In this document: piece after piece, positions 17,035 to 24,961 of the stretch
Position numbering within the stretch: position 1 is the stretch's first letter
Layout: the number at the start of each line of letters is the position of its first letter
Source: Sulfurospirillum sp. UBA6810
Lineage (GTDB): Bacteria; Campylobacterota; Campylobacteria; Campylobacterales; Sulfurospirillaceae
Assembly: GCA_002469305.1 (NCBI GenBank)
Contig: DKEY01000004.1
Span: 17,574-56,744, forward strand
Direction of reading: 5' to 3'
Length of the DNA stretch: 39,171 bases
Made by a program: the position numbers and the translations under genes
The notes under the pieces: generated by a model
The model's input: the letters and a program-made list of their open reading frames with translations, nothing else
What the model was told of the DNA's origin: nothing
Databases searched by the model: none

Positions 17035-18018
17035 TTAAAATAGTATTTCATCATCATCAATGTTTATGTCAATTTCTTGAATATTATTATCTCCACTATC
17101 AGTTTTTTTACATATTCTTTCAAACCTATGATACATTCCAACTTTCCCACTTCTTGCAGAAACATCACTAATATCTATAAATGTACATAGTTCTTCATGC
17201 ACATCATCTACAAAATTTTTATTTTTATGTGACAAACAAACAAAATACGCTTCATTAAAAACATCATAGTCTATATCTAAAAAATCCACAGGCATCACAT
17301 CATTTGCAAAGAGGTTTAACGTAACCGTTGAGTCATCTACGTCTAACTCTTTTTCAAGCTCTCTATCCTTTACATGTAAAGCTTCTATCTCAAAATCATC
17401 TTCTTTTAAAACATCTACATGTAAAGATGCTCTTTGTAGTGCTTTTTCATCTTCATCTATGAGTATAACTTTCTCTATTTCTATGTCTAACTGTTTTTCA
17501 TTGATATAGTCTAAGACTAAAGAAACAGCTAAACCTTGTCCGCATCCCCAGTCGATGATAGTCAAATTTTCATCTTCTAAGTCTTCTAAAAATTGCTCCA
17601 TTGCGTCATAAACTAAAGCTTTGTACATTTTGCCATTTTTTGCGAAACCTTTTGCCATCTTATCAGCTTGATTATTATCAGCTAGATTATTGCAATATCT
17701 TCTTATCTTTTCAAAGTTTAGGTTTTCTATATTCTTTATACACACACTATATTCATCGTTCTCTATAGATATTTCATAATTATCATTATTATCAATTGCT
17801 TTGACATTATTTGACAAATAATTATTTATCATTATCAGGGACTGATCATAGTTTTTATATATAATCTCAAGTAAAATATTAGATGTATTTTTATCTAAAT
17901 TTTTATTTGCAGATAAATTACTTGCCAATATTTCTACAAATCTATACTCTTTATACCTTAATGCTAACTCAATAATTTTTAATTTATTTATTAAAGCACT
18001 CTCATTAGATACATCCAT
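17035..18018 (-). CDS. Methyltransferase-fold protein, shorter paralogue with SSB-like tip
   Basis: 327 residues. The N-terminal 95 residues are helical and unrelated to the paralogue at 15596; there is no membrane anchor. From about residue 100 the two are close paralogues (NFEKIRRYCNNL, KMYKALVYDAMEQFLEDLED). Motif I is IIDWGCGQG at about 154-162. The C-terminus is DDDEILF, a variant of the SSB acidic tip with Leu in place of Pro. Soluble plus membrane-anchored versions of one domain suggest two cellular locations or a heterodimer. The start has only a weak AGAG ribosome site, and a TATAAT-like box lies upstream at about 18043. Confidence 0.8.
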   Translation of the reverse strand: MDVSNESALINKLKIIELALRYKEYRFVEILASNLSANKNLDKNTSNILLEIIYKNYDQSLIMINNYLSNNVKAIDNNDNYEISIENDEYSVCIKNIENLNFEKIRRYCNNLADNNQADKMAKGFAKNGKMYKALVYDAMEQFLEDLEDENLTIIDWGCGQGLAVSLVLDYINEKQLDIEIEKVILIDEDEKALQRASLHVDVLKEDDFEIEALHVKDRELEKELDVDDSTVTLNLFANDVMPVDFLDIDYDVFNEAYFVCLSHKNKNFVDDVHEELCTFIDISDVSARSGKVGMYHRFERICKKTDSGDNNIQEIDINIDDDEILF

Positions 18019-18076
18019 TTTTTTCTCTTTTATTATTTTTTATAATTATAATCAAATATAAATTCGCTTTTCATTT

Positions 18077-18508
18077 TTATGCATATTTGCCTAAAGACCA
18101 TATCTTCATTATCTCATCTACCGTAGCTATAGAAACTTGAACCATTAATTTAGTATCTTTTATCATTACTAACATTTTTCTAAAAAATAACTGAACATGT
18201 TCCAATTCATCTTCATCACCTTCCCAACGACTTCTCTTCATTGCTCCTTTATACAGGTTTGAACTAAACCCAGATTTTTCAGCAAATTTTTTAGCATATT
18301 CATTACCATATCTTGAAGCATCTAGCTCTTCCAAAACAAATTGCAAAGCTAAACTTTCTGAAGATATTTTTTCATTTACAAATTCTGCAATTCTTTTTCC
18401 AGCATGCTCGGGACCATCTTTTATAACTTGCTTTTCAAAATTAATTTCAGCCTCACTGCGTTTTTTATTTCCAATCACACTTCTAAAGACACTACCAAAT
18501 AAACCCAT
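18077..18508 (-). CDS. Unknown 143-residue protein, first gene of the helicase/methyltransferase run
   Basis: It starts with MGLFGSVFRSVIGNKKRSE and is then an all-helical, charged protein (FEKQVIKDGPEHAGKRIAEF, LEHVQLFFRKMLVMI). No known domain. A clear AGGAG ribosome site precedes the ATG. Its 59-nt distance to the next gene is short enough for one transcript. Nothing in the sequence indicates a function; position makes it a candidate regulator, antitoxin or adaptor. Confidence 0.7.
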   Translation of the reverse strand: MGLFGSVFRSVIGNKKRSEAEINFEKQVIKDGPEHAGKRIAEFVNEKISSESLALQFVLEELDASRYGNEYAKKFAEKSGFSSNLYKGAMKRSRWEGDEDELEHVQLFFRKMLVMIKDTKLMVQVSIATVDEIMKIWSLGKYA

Positions 18509-18558
18509 TCTATACTCCTTGTTTGATTTTTTATTCTTTTATGATATATTTTTTCGAC

Positions 18559-18633
18559 CTATTTAAAAGTATTAGCATAACAGCAGTTACATTCATGAGG
18601 ACAAGTATTGTACTGTCCTATGTCTTTGCTCAT
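18559..18633 (-). pseudogene. Duplicated 3'-end fragment of the DUF1848 gene
   Basis: Translation MSKDIGQYNTCPHECNCCYA plus NTFK and a stop matches the C-terminal iron-sulfur-type motif of the DUF1848 protein (MSKDIGQYNTCPHECNYCYA, at about 19870-19938) with few base changes. It is a fragment, not a gene. The HD-domain gene lies between the fragment and the full gene. Confidence 0.85.
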
Positions 18634-18709
18634 TATGTATATCCATCAGAAAAAAAGGTTTACTTTTAAAATTAATAGATTTTTCGATTTTATTTTCCAA
18701 TTTTTTTCT

Positions 18710-19804
18710 TTATAATATTGTAATTTTTATACTGCTATTGCTAACACAAACTTCAACAGCCAACCAAGTTTCCAAACCTCGTACTTTTTTAGTCATTTTT
18801 GTAAAATCAAGTTTAGAAGTTTTATTTTTACTTATAGTTAATGACTTTTTATCAAAGTCGATATTAATATTTTTTAGCACATCACTGGCATTTTCATTAT
18901 AATTTTTTGTCGGTTCTAAAGTATCAGCTAAACCTAACAAAAACAAATAAGGCATTTCATTAAATTTAATAGGAAAAATATTTTCATTTTCTTCTGTATC
19001 GACTAATAACTCTAATCTATAGTCTTTATAAGTTTTTTCTTTTTCTTTGCTATTTGGTGACCATATATTGTGAGCTGAAATATATAAACAAGCCTCAGCA
19101 TAAATTTTATTAAGACCTTCTTTCCAATACTTTTTGTTAGCACATTGATCTTGCTTCTTTTTCCTATTTTTAACTAAAACGTCAAAAAGTACTATGCCTG
19201 TTGCAATACCGTGGTCTATTTTATCATCATAACAATATCTATACTTATAGTAATTTTTTAGAATCCTATAAAATTTATTTACTTTATTACATTCTGCAAA
19301 AACAGACAAATAGCCGTTATTATAAAGTTTATTATCAATATTAAATTTATTTAGTAATGTTTCAATATCACCATTTATATCTTCATAGTTTTTTTCGCCT
19401 TTTTCATTTTCTATATCAAATAAAAAATCATGAATGATTGCAGAAAGAAACCATATCAATTTAAATTGCTCTTCTTTTTTATTGTATTTATCAAAATACT
19501 CATTATTAAAATATTCATCTACATTTAAATTATTGTAAATACTATAGCCTAATAAAAAAACATTGTTTGTATGTATAATTCGTGACATATTATTTATATC
19601 AAATCTGCAACTTGTATAGTCAAGAACATCACTTTTTAAAAGTTCTTCTTTATGAAATTTATCAAATGTTTCTTTGATAAATTTTTTATGATTTTCTTCA
19701 TTGTCAAAATCTTCAAATAGATAATTTTTTATATTTAAACAAAAATTTTCTAATGAGTCATCTAAATCTTGAAATTTTTTATATAAACTTATGTCATTAT
19801 TCAT
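18710..19804 (-). CDS. HD-domain phosphohydrolase-like protein
   Basis: 364 residues with the ordered metal-binding residues of the HD superfamily. These are H in RIIHTNNVFLLG (about 77), the HD pair in LSAIIHDFLF (about 124-125), H in DHGIATGIVLFD (about 199), H in YISAHNIW (about 245) and D in LLGLADTLEP (about 293). Such proteins cleave phosphoester bonds of nucleotides or cyclic nucleotides; a dNTPase- or signalling-nucleotide-hydrolase-like role would fit an accessory region. There is no membrane segment. The start overlaps the DUF1848 stop (TAATG), so the two are coupled. The gene is very AT-rich, even against its neighbours (runs of Asn, Lys and Tyr codons), and is flanked by DUF1848 sequence on both sides, suggesting insertion. 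Confidence 0.82.
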   Translation of the reverse strand: MNNDISLYKKFQDLDDSLENFCLNIKNYLFEDFDNEENHKKFIKETFDKFHKEELLKSDVLDYTSCRFDINNMSRIIHTNNVFLLGYSIYNNLNVDEYFNNEYFDKYNKKEEQFKLIWFLSAIIHDFLFDIENEKGEKNYEDINGDIETLLNKFNIDNKLYNNGYLSVFAECNKVNKFYRILKNYYKYRYCYDDKIDHGIATGIVLFDVLVKNRKKKQDQCANKKYWKEGLNKIYAEACLYISAHNIWSPNSKEKEKTYKDYRLELLVDTEENENIFPIKFNEMPYLFLLGLADTLEPTKNYNENASDVLKNINIDFDKKSLTISKNKTSKLDFTKMTKKVRGLETWLAVEVCVSNSSIKITIL

Positions 19805-20814
19805 TAAAATATACTTTCATTATTTTTACTTTCAAGATAATTTTGATAATTTTTTTTCGCCAATTCTTTAGAAGTATTGGCATAGCAATAATTACACTCA
19901 TGAGGACAAGTATTGTACTGACCTATGTCTTTGCTCATGATGCATCCACAATCTTCTCTTTGACCTTTGTCTTTTAGTTTTTTAGTTTTTGTTACTGTGC
20001 CATCACTAAAAAGGTTGGCTTGCTCTACTTTTACCCCTAGGAACTCCATCAGTTTTTCATCTTCACCAAATAGTTCTACCATCAAGTCATCGTCTATACA
20101 TTTGTTATGAACTATATTGTACTTTTCTAAGTCTATCTTTTCGCTACAAGTTCCAAGCTGAAGCTTCCACTCTTTGTTTAGTTCATATAGTCCTTGTGCA
20201 AACTCATCCATCAGTTCTGGTGTCCACTCTATGTAGTTAATACCCTCTTTTTTGAGGTTGTTTTCTACTTTTTTATATATATCTATATCTACAAAACTAA
20301 ATACAAGTTTCTCTGTGTAGCTTTTTAATTGGTCTGCTATGTTTTTTACTCTTCTTAGTAATTCTGATATATCTATAGTGTCGGTTAGTATGAGTGGGTC
20401 ATATCTCCATACGACTCTTTTTTTGCCAAGTCTGTTTGAGAGTTCTATAAAAGTTTTTATACGACTGTCTACACTAGGTACTTTTGCTTCAAAGTTCTCT
20501 TTGTCGTAGTCATTGAGTGAAAACTGAAAGTAGTAGTTTGGTATGTTTTTGTCTAAAAAATCTAAGTGCTTAAACATGGGCTTTGGATTTTTTGTCCAAA
20601 AGACTACACATCTTGTATTTTTAAAGCTCACATATAGTGGTTTGCCATTGAAAGGGTTTATCCACTTTAGATAACCCGCTTTCCAACGAGAGATAAACCA
20701 ATCAGCATAAAAAGTAGGTATATCAGTAGAGCGGCTAGCAGAGATGATAACAGGGGCTTGAGCTTCTACTTCTGCGCCGTCACTTAATGTGATTTTTTCT
20801 TTTTCCCACTGCAT
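19804..20814 (-). CDS. DUF1848 family protein (radical-SAM-like iron-sulfur protein)
   Basis: 336 residues. The family hallmark VIISASRSTDIPTFYADWF lies at about 22-40, followed by GKPLYVSFKNTRCVVFWTKNP, and a Cys-rich C-terminus CGCIMSKDIGQYNTCPHECNYCY where the CPHECNYC motif resembles a radical-SAM-type cluster site. Members are conserved and uncharacterised, often grouped with DNA-photolyase or spore-lyase-like radical enzymes. The sequence shows all landmarks intact. Downstream and overlapping is the HD-domain gene, and a copy of its C-terminal 24 codons is found at 18559-18633. Confidence 0.85.
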   Translation of the reverse strand: MQWEKEKITLSDGAEVEAQAPVIISASRSTDIPTFYADWFISRWKAGYLKWINPFNGKPLYVSFKNTRCVVFWTKNPKPMFKHLDFLDKNIPNYYFQFSLNDYDKENFEAKVPSVDSRIKTFIELSNRLGKKRVVWRYDPLILTDTIDISELLRRVKNIADQLKSYTEKLVFSFVDIDIYKKVENNLKKEGINYIEWTPELMDEFAQGLYELNKEWKLQLGTCSEKIDLEKYNIVHNKCIDDDLMVELFGEDEKLMEFLGVKVEQANLFSDGTVTKTKKLKDKGQREDCGCIMSKDIGQYNTCPHECNYCYANTSKELAKKNYQNYLESKNNESIF

Positions 20815-20870
20815 AGTGCCTCTTTTTTTTTTACTGTTTGTATCCTATCTGAAATACAATAATATTTTTC

Positions 20871-21992
20871 TTATTTACATGCATCATCTTTTTTGTCCTT
20901 TTTACCATCAAAATCATTATCTATCCCATCCTCACAGCTCTTACCACTCTCTATACTCTCAGCATTGGCATCTACATGTAAATATCTTCTTGGTATATGT
21001 CGCCACAGATTCATAAAATAAGCTCTATACTCTTTTGCTAGTTTTTGATTTTTGATGATGAGTGTATTTTCATCATTTTTTGCGTTGCCTGCTTTAGTAA
21101 AATTCATAGAGCCACTTATGATGTAAGTATCATCTATGATCATGGATTTTGCATGCATCTTCCCTCCAAAGTTTTCGACTTTTACCTCTATGCCCTCTTC
21201 TCTTAGTAGCTTGTGTTTTGAGTACTTATTTCTAGCAGCAGTTGCGTCTAAAATGATTTTTATCTCCACTCCTCTTTTATGTGCCTTGATAAGTTGCTGC
21301 GCTAGGTCTTCGTGTGTTAAATAAAAGATAGGGATATAGATATAGCTTTTTGCATTTTCAATAAGCTCCTTGATGCCCTCTTCATAAGTGTTTGATTTTG
21401 GAGAAAAAAAGATGGAGATGATAGAATCATCTGTTTTTATATCCTTATGGCTGAGTTCTCTTTTTTTGTTATTGAACTTTTCTTTTTTAAACATCTGATC
21501 AAACTCTTCTTCATAGATACTTGCTATCTTCTCATCTTCTATAACTGCTACATTATTTGCATTGTATCCACCAGTACCTGTGTCACTGAGATTTGCTGAA
21601 CCACTCCAAAGTATCTTGTCATCAAATATGAAAAACTTATTGTGCATGATGTAGCTTATCTTGTCTGTTTTTATATCAAAATGCTCATATAAAAGATGTG
21701 TATCATCGTAGTAGTTTTCCCCATGAGGATCACTATCCACCACACCTTGGATAATCACTCCTCTTTTTTTAGCAAGTATCAAGGCTTGCAGTATCTCCTC
21801 TTGCCCTCTGAGTCCATAGATAGCAAATTTGATTTCACTTTTTGCGTTACTGATGAGTCTTATGAGTTCTATCCCAAAAGAGGTTTGAGTCTTTATAGAA
21901 GGTAGCTCATTTGGAAAATGAACATAGAGATTTTCCTTTGCAAATAAGCTTACATGTAAGAATATAAAAACCACAACTATAATGTTTCTCAA
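20871..21992 (-). CDS. Secreted phospholipase-D-family protein with calcium-binding-like tail
   Basis: 373 residues with a signal peptide (about 1-18). Two HKD motifs are visible: H117, K119 and D124 in MHNKFFIFDDK, and H280, K282 and D287 in MHAKSMIIDDT, each followed by GSxNxT/S. The family cleaves phosphodiesters, and this size fits nuclease or phospholipase members. The C-terminal 22 residues, starting SCEDGIDNDFDG and ending DACK, form a Cys-flanked Asp repeat of the kind that binds calcium. The enzyme is thus periplasmic or exported. It is monocistronic, with a strong GAGGAG ribosome site and the shared 13-nt promoter element, so it belongs to the proposed island regulon. Confidence 0.9.
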   Translation of the reverse strand: MRNIIVVVFIFLHVSLFAKENLYVHFPNELPSIKTQTSFGIELIRLISNAKSEIKFAIYGLRGQEEILQALILAKKRGVIIQGVVDSDPHGENYYDDTHLLYEHFDIKTDKISYIMHNKFFIFDDKILWSGSANLSDTGTGGYNANNVAVIEDEKIASIYEEEFDQMFKKEKFNNKKRELSHKDIKTDDSIISIFFSPKSNTYEEGIKELIENAKSYIYIPIFYLTHEDLAQQLIKAHKRGVEIKIILDATAARNKYSKHKLLREEGIEVKVENFGGKMHAKSMIIDDTYIISGSMNFTKAGNAKNDENTLIIKNQKLAKEYRAYFMNLWRHIPRRYLHVDANAESIESGKSCEDGIDNDFDGKKDKKDDACK

Positions 21993-22018
21993 AATCTCTC
22001 CTCGTTAAATTTTGAGAA

Positions 22019-22049
22019 ATTATAGTAAGCTATTTGGTCATATTGTGTC
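22019..22049 (-). promoter_or_regulatory. Shared-element promoter of the phospholipase-D gene
   Basis: Minus strand: GACACAATATGAC (22037-22049), 12 nt, TATAAT (22019-22024), about 27 nt before the start codon. A second half-match, TTGACAAAATATC, lies just upstream at about 22055-22067. Confidence 0.65.
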
Positions 22050-22068
22050 TAGTTGATATTTTGTCAAT

Positions 22069-23580
22069 TTATTTTTTGGATTTGACAAAGTCATGTTTTT
22101 TAAAGAATCTGTTGTACCATTCTTGAAGTGCTTTTGTTTGTTCTATATCCAATGCCTGATTGTATTTTCCTGATGCTTGTCGGATTTCATTTTCTGTGAT
22201 TTCAACTGCAAAGCTTATTTTGTTATTTTTAAAAAAACCATATACTGTTGACTTGTTTTCATAGATCAAATCTAAATACCCATTTAAACAGTTATGAAGT
22301 TCATCAGCCCACGTATATAAGTCATGTCCTGAGTACGGCAGTTTTACTTCATAATCCAACACACTTGATTGAGCATTTTCTTGATTATGCAGGTAGCTTA
22401 TCATGATAGAGTATTGTAACTCTCGATACTTTTCACTTGAACATCTAACTAATTCATCATGTAGCCCTATAACAGTGCATTTTGGTTTTTGAAAAATTTC
22501 ATCCAGATTATCTTGCAAATAAATAAACTCTCTTAAAGTATCTAAAAAATAGCTCTGTTTATCTACTATCTCTTTAATAAATCTAACAATTTGTTTTTGT
22601 TCATAATATTTTTTCAGAAAAAAAATAAATTGTTTTACAAAAAGCTCCTCTGAAATATTGATATACTTAGTATAGAGATTACTGTTAAGTAGCTCGCCAA
22701 TAAAATTTATATCCTCTATGCATGTTAACACCACATTGATCAAAACTGTTTTAAAATGATTGTGCATCTCTATTTGATTTTGATAGTTTTGAAAAAGTGC
22801 TTTTTTTAAAGACTTCTCATTTCTGTCTTGCAAGAGAAAAAGTAGTGCTTCCTCTAATTTAGAGACAGATTTTGGTAATTGTTTAGTATCATCCCATAGA
22901 TAAAAACCATACTCTTTAAAGTGAGTGTTGCTTAGAAAAAACTGGGCACTCTTTATTGTAATATTTTTTACTTTTGGAACAAGATGTCTAAAAACACTCT
23001 CTTTATGCCTTAGATAAATATTTAATTGATTTTTCAATCTATTAAACCGTTCATCATCATAAAAGCAGTTGTAATCTTCTAAAAGATCTCCATTTTTGAA
23101 AAGTGTAAGTGAGTAAAGTTGCACTGGCGATGACTCTACGCGATTAAAAGCAAAATTTATTTTTTCTGGAATCTGCTGTTTTGTTTGGTAGCATGAGATT
23201 ATTTTATCCTCAAGTTCTATTATTTTATATTCAAACTCTATGTGAGAATTAAACTCATCAATAACATATTCACTCTGATCAAGATCTAAATGTATATATT
23301 TACTAAAATTAATATGTATATCTCTGTTATTTTCTTCTATTATTCCAAACTTTGCTAAAAAAGTATCTGTATGTTTTCTTAAATAATTAGCCTCGATAAA
23401 TGCTTCGTTTTCACAATTTTCGCAAATGTAGTGAAAATCCTGATCATAACCACAGAATATGAATTTAGTCTTACCGCAAGAGCAAACATAGGTATCAATC
23501 CAATAGTGTGTTTGAACTACATTATAAAATAATTGATCTTTGTTCTGATCTAGCGGTTCTCTAATCTTCCAAGAAAGCAA
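22069..23580 (-). CDS. PcfJ-like protein with N-terminal zinc-ribbon
   Basis: 503 residues. An N-terminal metal-binding pattern, CSCGKTKFIFCGY then CENCEN (about 33-58), suggests a zinc finger. The C-terminal 110 residues carry the PcfJ signature: YSGHDLYTWADELHNCLNGY, then KNNKISFAVEITENEIRQAS and GKYNQAL. PcfJ-like proteins were first seen on conjugative plasmids and are frequent in defence and mobile regions; their biochemical activity is not established. It is the third gene of the HTH/propeller/PcfJ operon, 29 nt behind the propeller gene. No catalytic residues can be assigned from the sequence. Confidence 0.72.
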   Translation of the reverse strand: MLSWKIREPLDQNKDQLFYNVVQTHYWIDTYVCSCGKTKFIFCGYDQDFHYICENCENEAFIEANYLRKHTDTFLAKFGIIEENNRDIHINFSKYIHLDLDQSEYVIDEFNSHIEFEYKIIELEDKIISCYQTKQQIPEKINFAFNRVESSPVQLYSLTLFKNGDLLEDYNCFYDDERFNRLKNQLNIYLRHKESVFRHLVPKVKNITIKSAQFFLSNTHFKEYGFYLWDDTKQLPKSVSKLEEALLFLLQDRNEKSLKKALFQNYQNQIEMHNHFKTVLINVVLTCIEDINFIGELLNSNLYTKYINISEELFVKQFIFFLKKYYEQKQIVRFIKEIVDKQSYFLDTLREFIYLQDNLDEIFQKPKCTVIGLHDELVRCSSEKYRELQYSIMISYLHNQENAQSSVLDYEVKLPYSGHDLYTWADELHNCLNGYLDLIYENKSTVYGFFKNNKISFAVEITENEIRQASGKYNQALDIEQTKALQEWYNRFFKKHDFVKSKK

Positions 23581-23609
23581 ATCTTTATTCCTTCTTTCTT
23601 ATTTATTTT

Positions 23610-24599
23610 TTAGCTTTGGTTTTGAGTATAAAAAAACTCTTCACCTAATATTCTTGAAAAATTTTCATCACGTAATGAATAAATTTGTAAATTTGACTTC
23701 TCTTTTTCATAGATAGATTGGCATTTTAAGAGCATGAAGTTGCTGTTGTTAGATTCTATAACCTCTTGGATTGAACTACCATCTACAGAACTACTATCAC
23801 ATAAATACTCTCCTGTGTATTTGTCTGCCATCCATAGCCAATAAGAGGGACACATCCCTCCAAACATCGCGCATAAAACAATAATCTCGTCAAAAATTCC
23901 TACAAGCTGTTTTGGTTTAGGTGTACTAATAGAAGGACTTACTTTGGTTCTTGAAATAATCTTTTTTTTATCAAAATCATAAATCAACAAATTATAAGGA
24001 CCTTTATCATCTACAAAAACTGCACTCAGCATTATCTTAGTTGAACCACCAAAGTGAGCTATTTTTATATCCACTTTACTTTGGCATGTTATATTAAAAT
24101 CAAAATCTTCCGCATAAGCTTGACTCATTTGCAAGTCATAAATATACAAGATGTGACTATTCCCCAAAACAGTACTTTTAAAAAAAGCAACAGCATATCG
24201 GTCATCACTATCAAAATATACTTCTGCTTTGTTATAAGATGTTACTACTGATTGTTTTGTTGTATCGAATATATATGTCATTGTATTATCATTCAAAACT
24301 AAGTATTTTCCACTATTGGAAATCTTATGAATTTTATATTTTGCATCTATCAAAAGAGATTTTAGCTGTTTTGCTGTTTCCAAACGGTAAACATCAAACA
24401 CCTGTTTATCTATACTACATTTTTTTTTGACAAGTATAAAATTTTTGTCTATATAAACTATATTTGCAACAGAAAAATCTTTAGCATATAACAACTCTTT
24501 TTCATCTTCTGCATTAAAATAACATATTTTATTTTCAAAAACAGCAACTATCTCATTATTTTTTGTTAAGCCTATAACGTTATATTTTGTACTATTCAT
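23610..24599 (-). CDS. Propeller-like protein, unknown function
   Basis: About 329 residues made of repeated beta-rich blocks (for example NEIVAVFENKICYFN, NFILVKKKCSI, KYLVLNDNTMTYIFD, HILYIYDLQ, NLLIYDFDKKKIISR), as in WD40-like or similar beta-propellers. No signal peptide, so cytoplasmic. I choose the ATG at 24599 because it overlaps the stop of the HTH gene (ATGA); an ATG six codons earlier would overlap more. Propellers usually bind proteins or nucleic acids. Position between a small DNA-binding protein and a PcfJ-like protein suggests a three-part system, but no function is established. Confidence 0.72.
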   Translation of the reverse strand: MNSTKYNVIGLTKNNEIVAVFENKICYFNAEDEKELLYAKDFSVANIVYIDKNFILVKKKCSIDKQVFDVYRLETAKQLKSLLIDAKYKIHKISNSGKYLVLNDNTMTYIFDTTKQSVVTSYNKAEVYFDSDDRYAVAFFKSTVLGNSHILYIYDLQMSQAYAEDFDFNITCQSKVDIKIAHFGGSTKIMLSAVFVDDKGPYNLLIYDFDKKKIISRTKVSPSISTPKPKQLVGIFDEIIVLCAMFGGMCPSYWLWMADKYTGEYLCDSSSVDGSSIQEVIESNNSNFMLLKCQSIYEKEKSNLQIYSLRDENFSRILGEEFFYTQNQS

Positions 24600-24793
24600 T
24601 TTGCAGGATATGCACAAATATGCGCTGCTACAAATTTAAGGTCTTGACTCAAAACTCCTTTTTCTAAGAGTTCTTTTATCTTCACTCTTGGCATTAGAAA
24701 TTCATCAGCGATTTGTTGTTGCGTAAGTCTTTTTCTTTTTGGATATTTCTTTTGTAGATAGCTAACAACTTTTTGAATACTTTTTTCTCTCAT
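24596..24793 (-). CDS. Small helix-turn-helix protein
   Basis: 65 residues starting MREKSIQKVVSYLQKKYP. An HTH-like pair of helices is visible (KRLTQQQIADEFLMPRVKIKELLEKG). An in-frame ATG 22 codons upstream (24859) is rejected because the shared promoter element and -10 box lie between it and the internal start, and GGG precedes the internal ATG. It could be a transcription factor for its own operon, for the shared element, or a partner of the propeller protein. First gene of a three-gene operon. Confidence 0.7.
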   Translation of the reverse strand: MREKSIQKVVSYLQKKYPKRKRLTQQQIADEFLMPRVKIKELLEKGVLSQDLKFVAAHICAYPAK

Positions 24794-24822
24794 TTTTGAC
24801 CCTTTGAAGTTATTTATCCAAA

Positions 24823-24853
24823 AGTATATAGCATTTCTTATACATATTTTGTC
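24823..24853 (-). promoter_or_regulatory. Shared-element promoter of the HTH/propeller/PcfJ operon
   Basis: Minus strand: GACAAAATATGTA (24841-24853), 12 nt, TATACT (24823-24828), about 30 nt before ATG 24793. The right arm is the least conserved of the seven copies, but the spacing is exact. Confidence 0.62.
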
Positions 24854-24961
24854 TATCACTTGCTACAAGTTAGCAATAGTCCATATAAGCTTTTCATATT
24901 ATATGTAAAATATACTTTAGTATTTTGTGCTATAGTCAATAAAAGCATTTAAGTATTTACA

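Noticed and set aside
15893..17423. CRISPR-like repeats from TTTACATGTAAAG copies
   Set aside because: Copies are irregularly spaced and inside coding sequence; no spacers and no cas genes are present.
10705..18018. DNA adenine/cytosine methyltransferases of a restriction system
   Set aside because: Motif I is present, but no NPPY/DPPY or PC catalytic motif can be found, and no restriction subunit is nearby.
24596..24859. 87-residue version of the small HTH protein starting at 24859
   Set aside because: The promoter element and -10 box lie between this ATG and the internal one at 24793, so transcripts would not include it.
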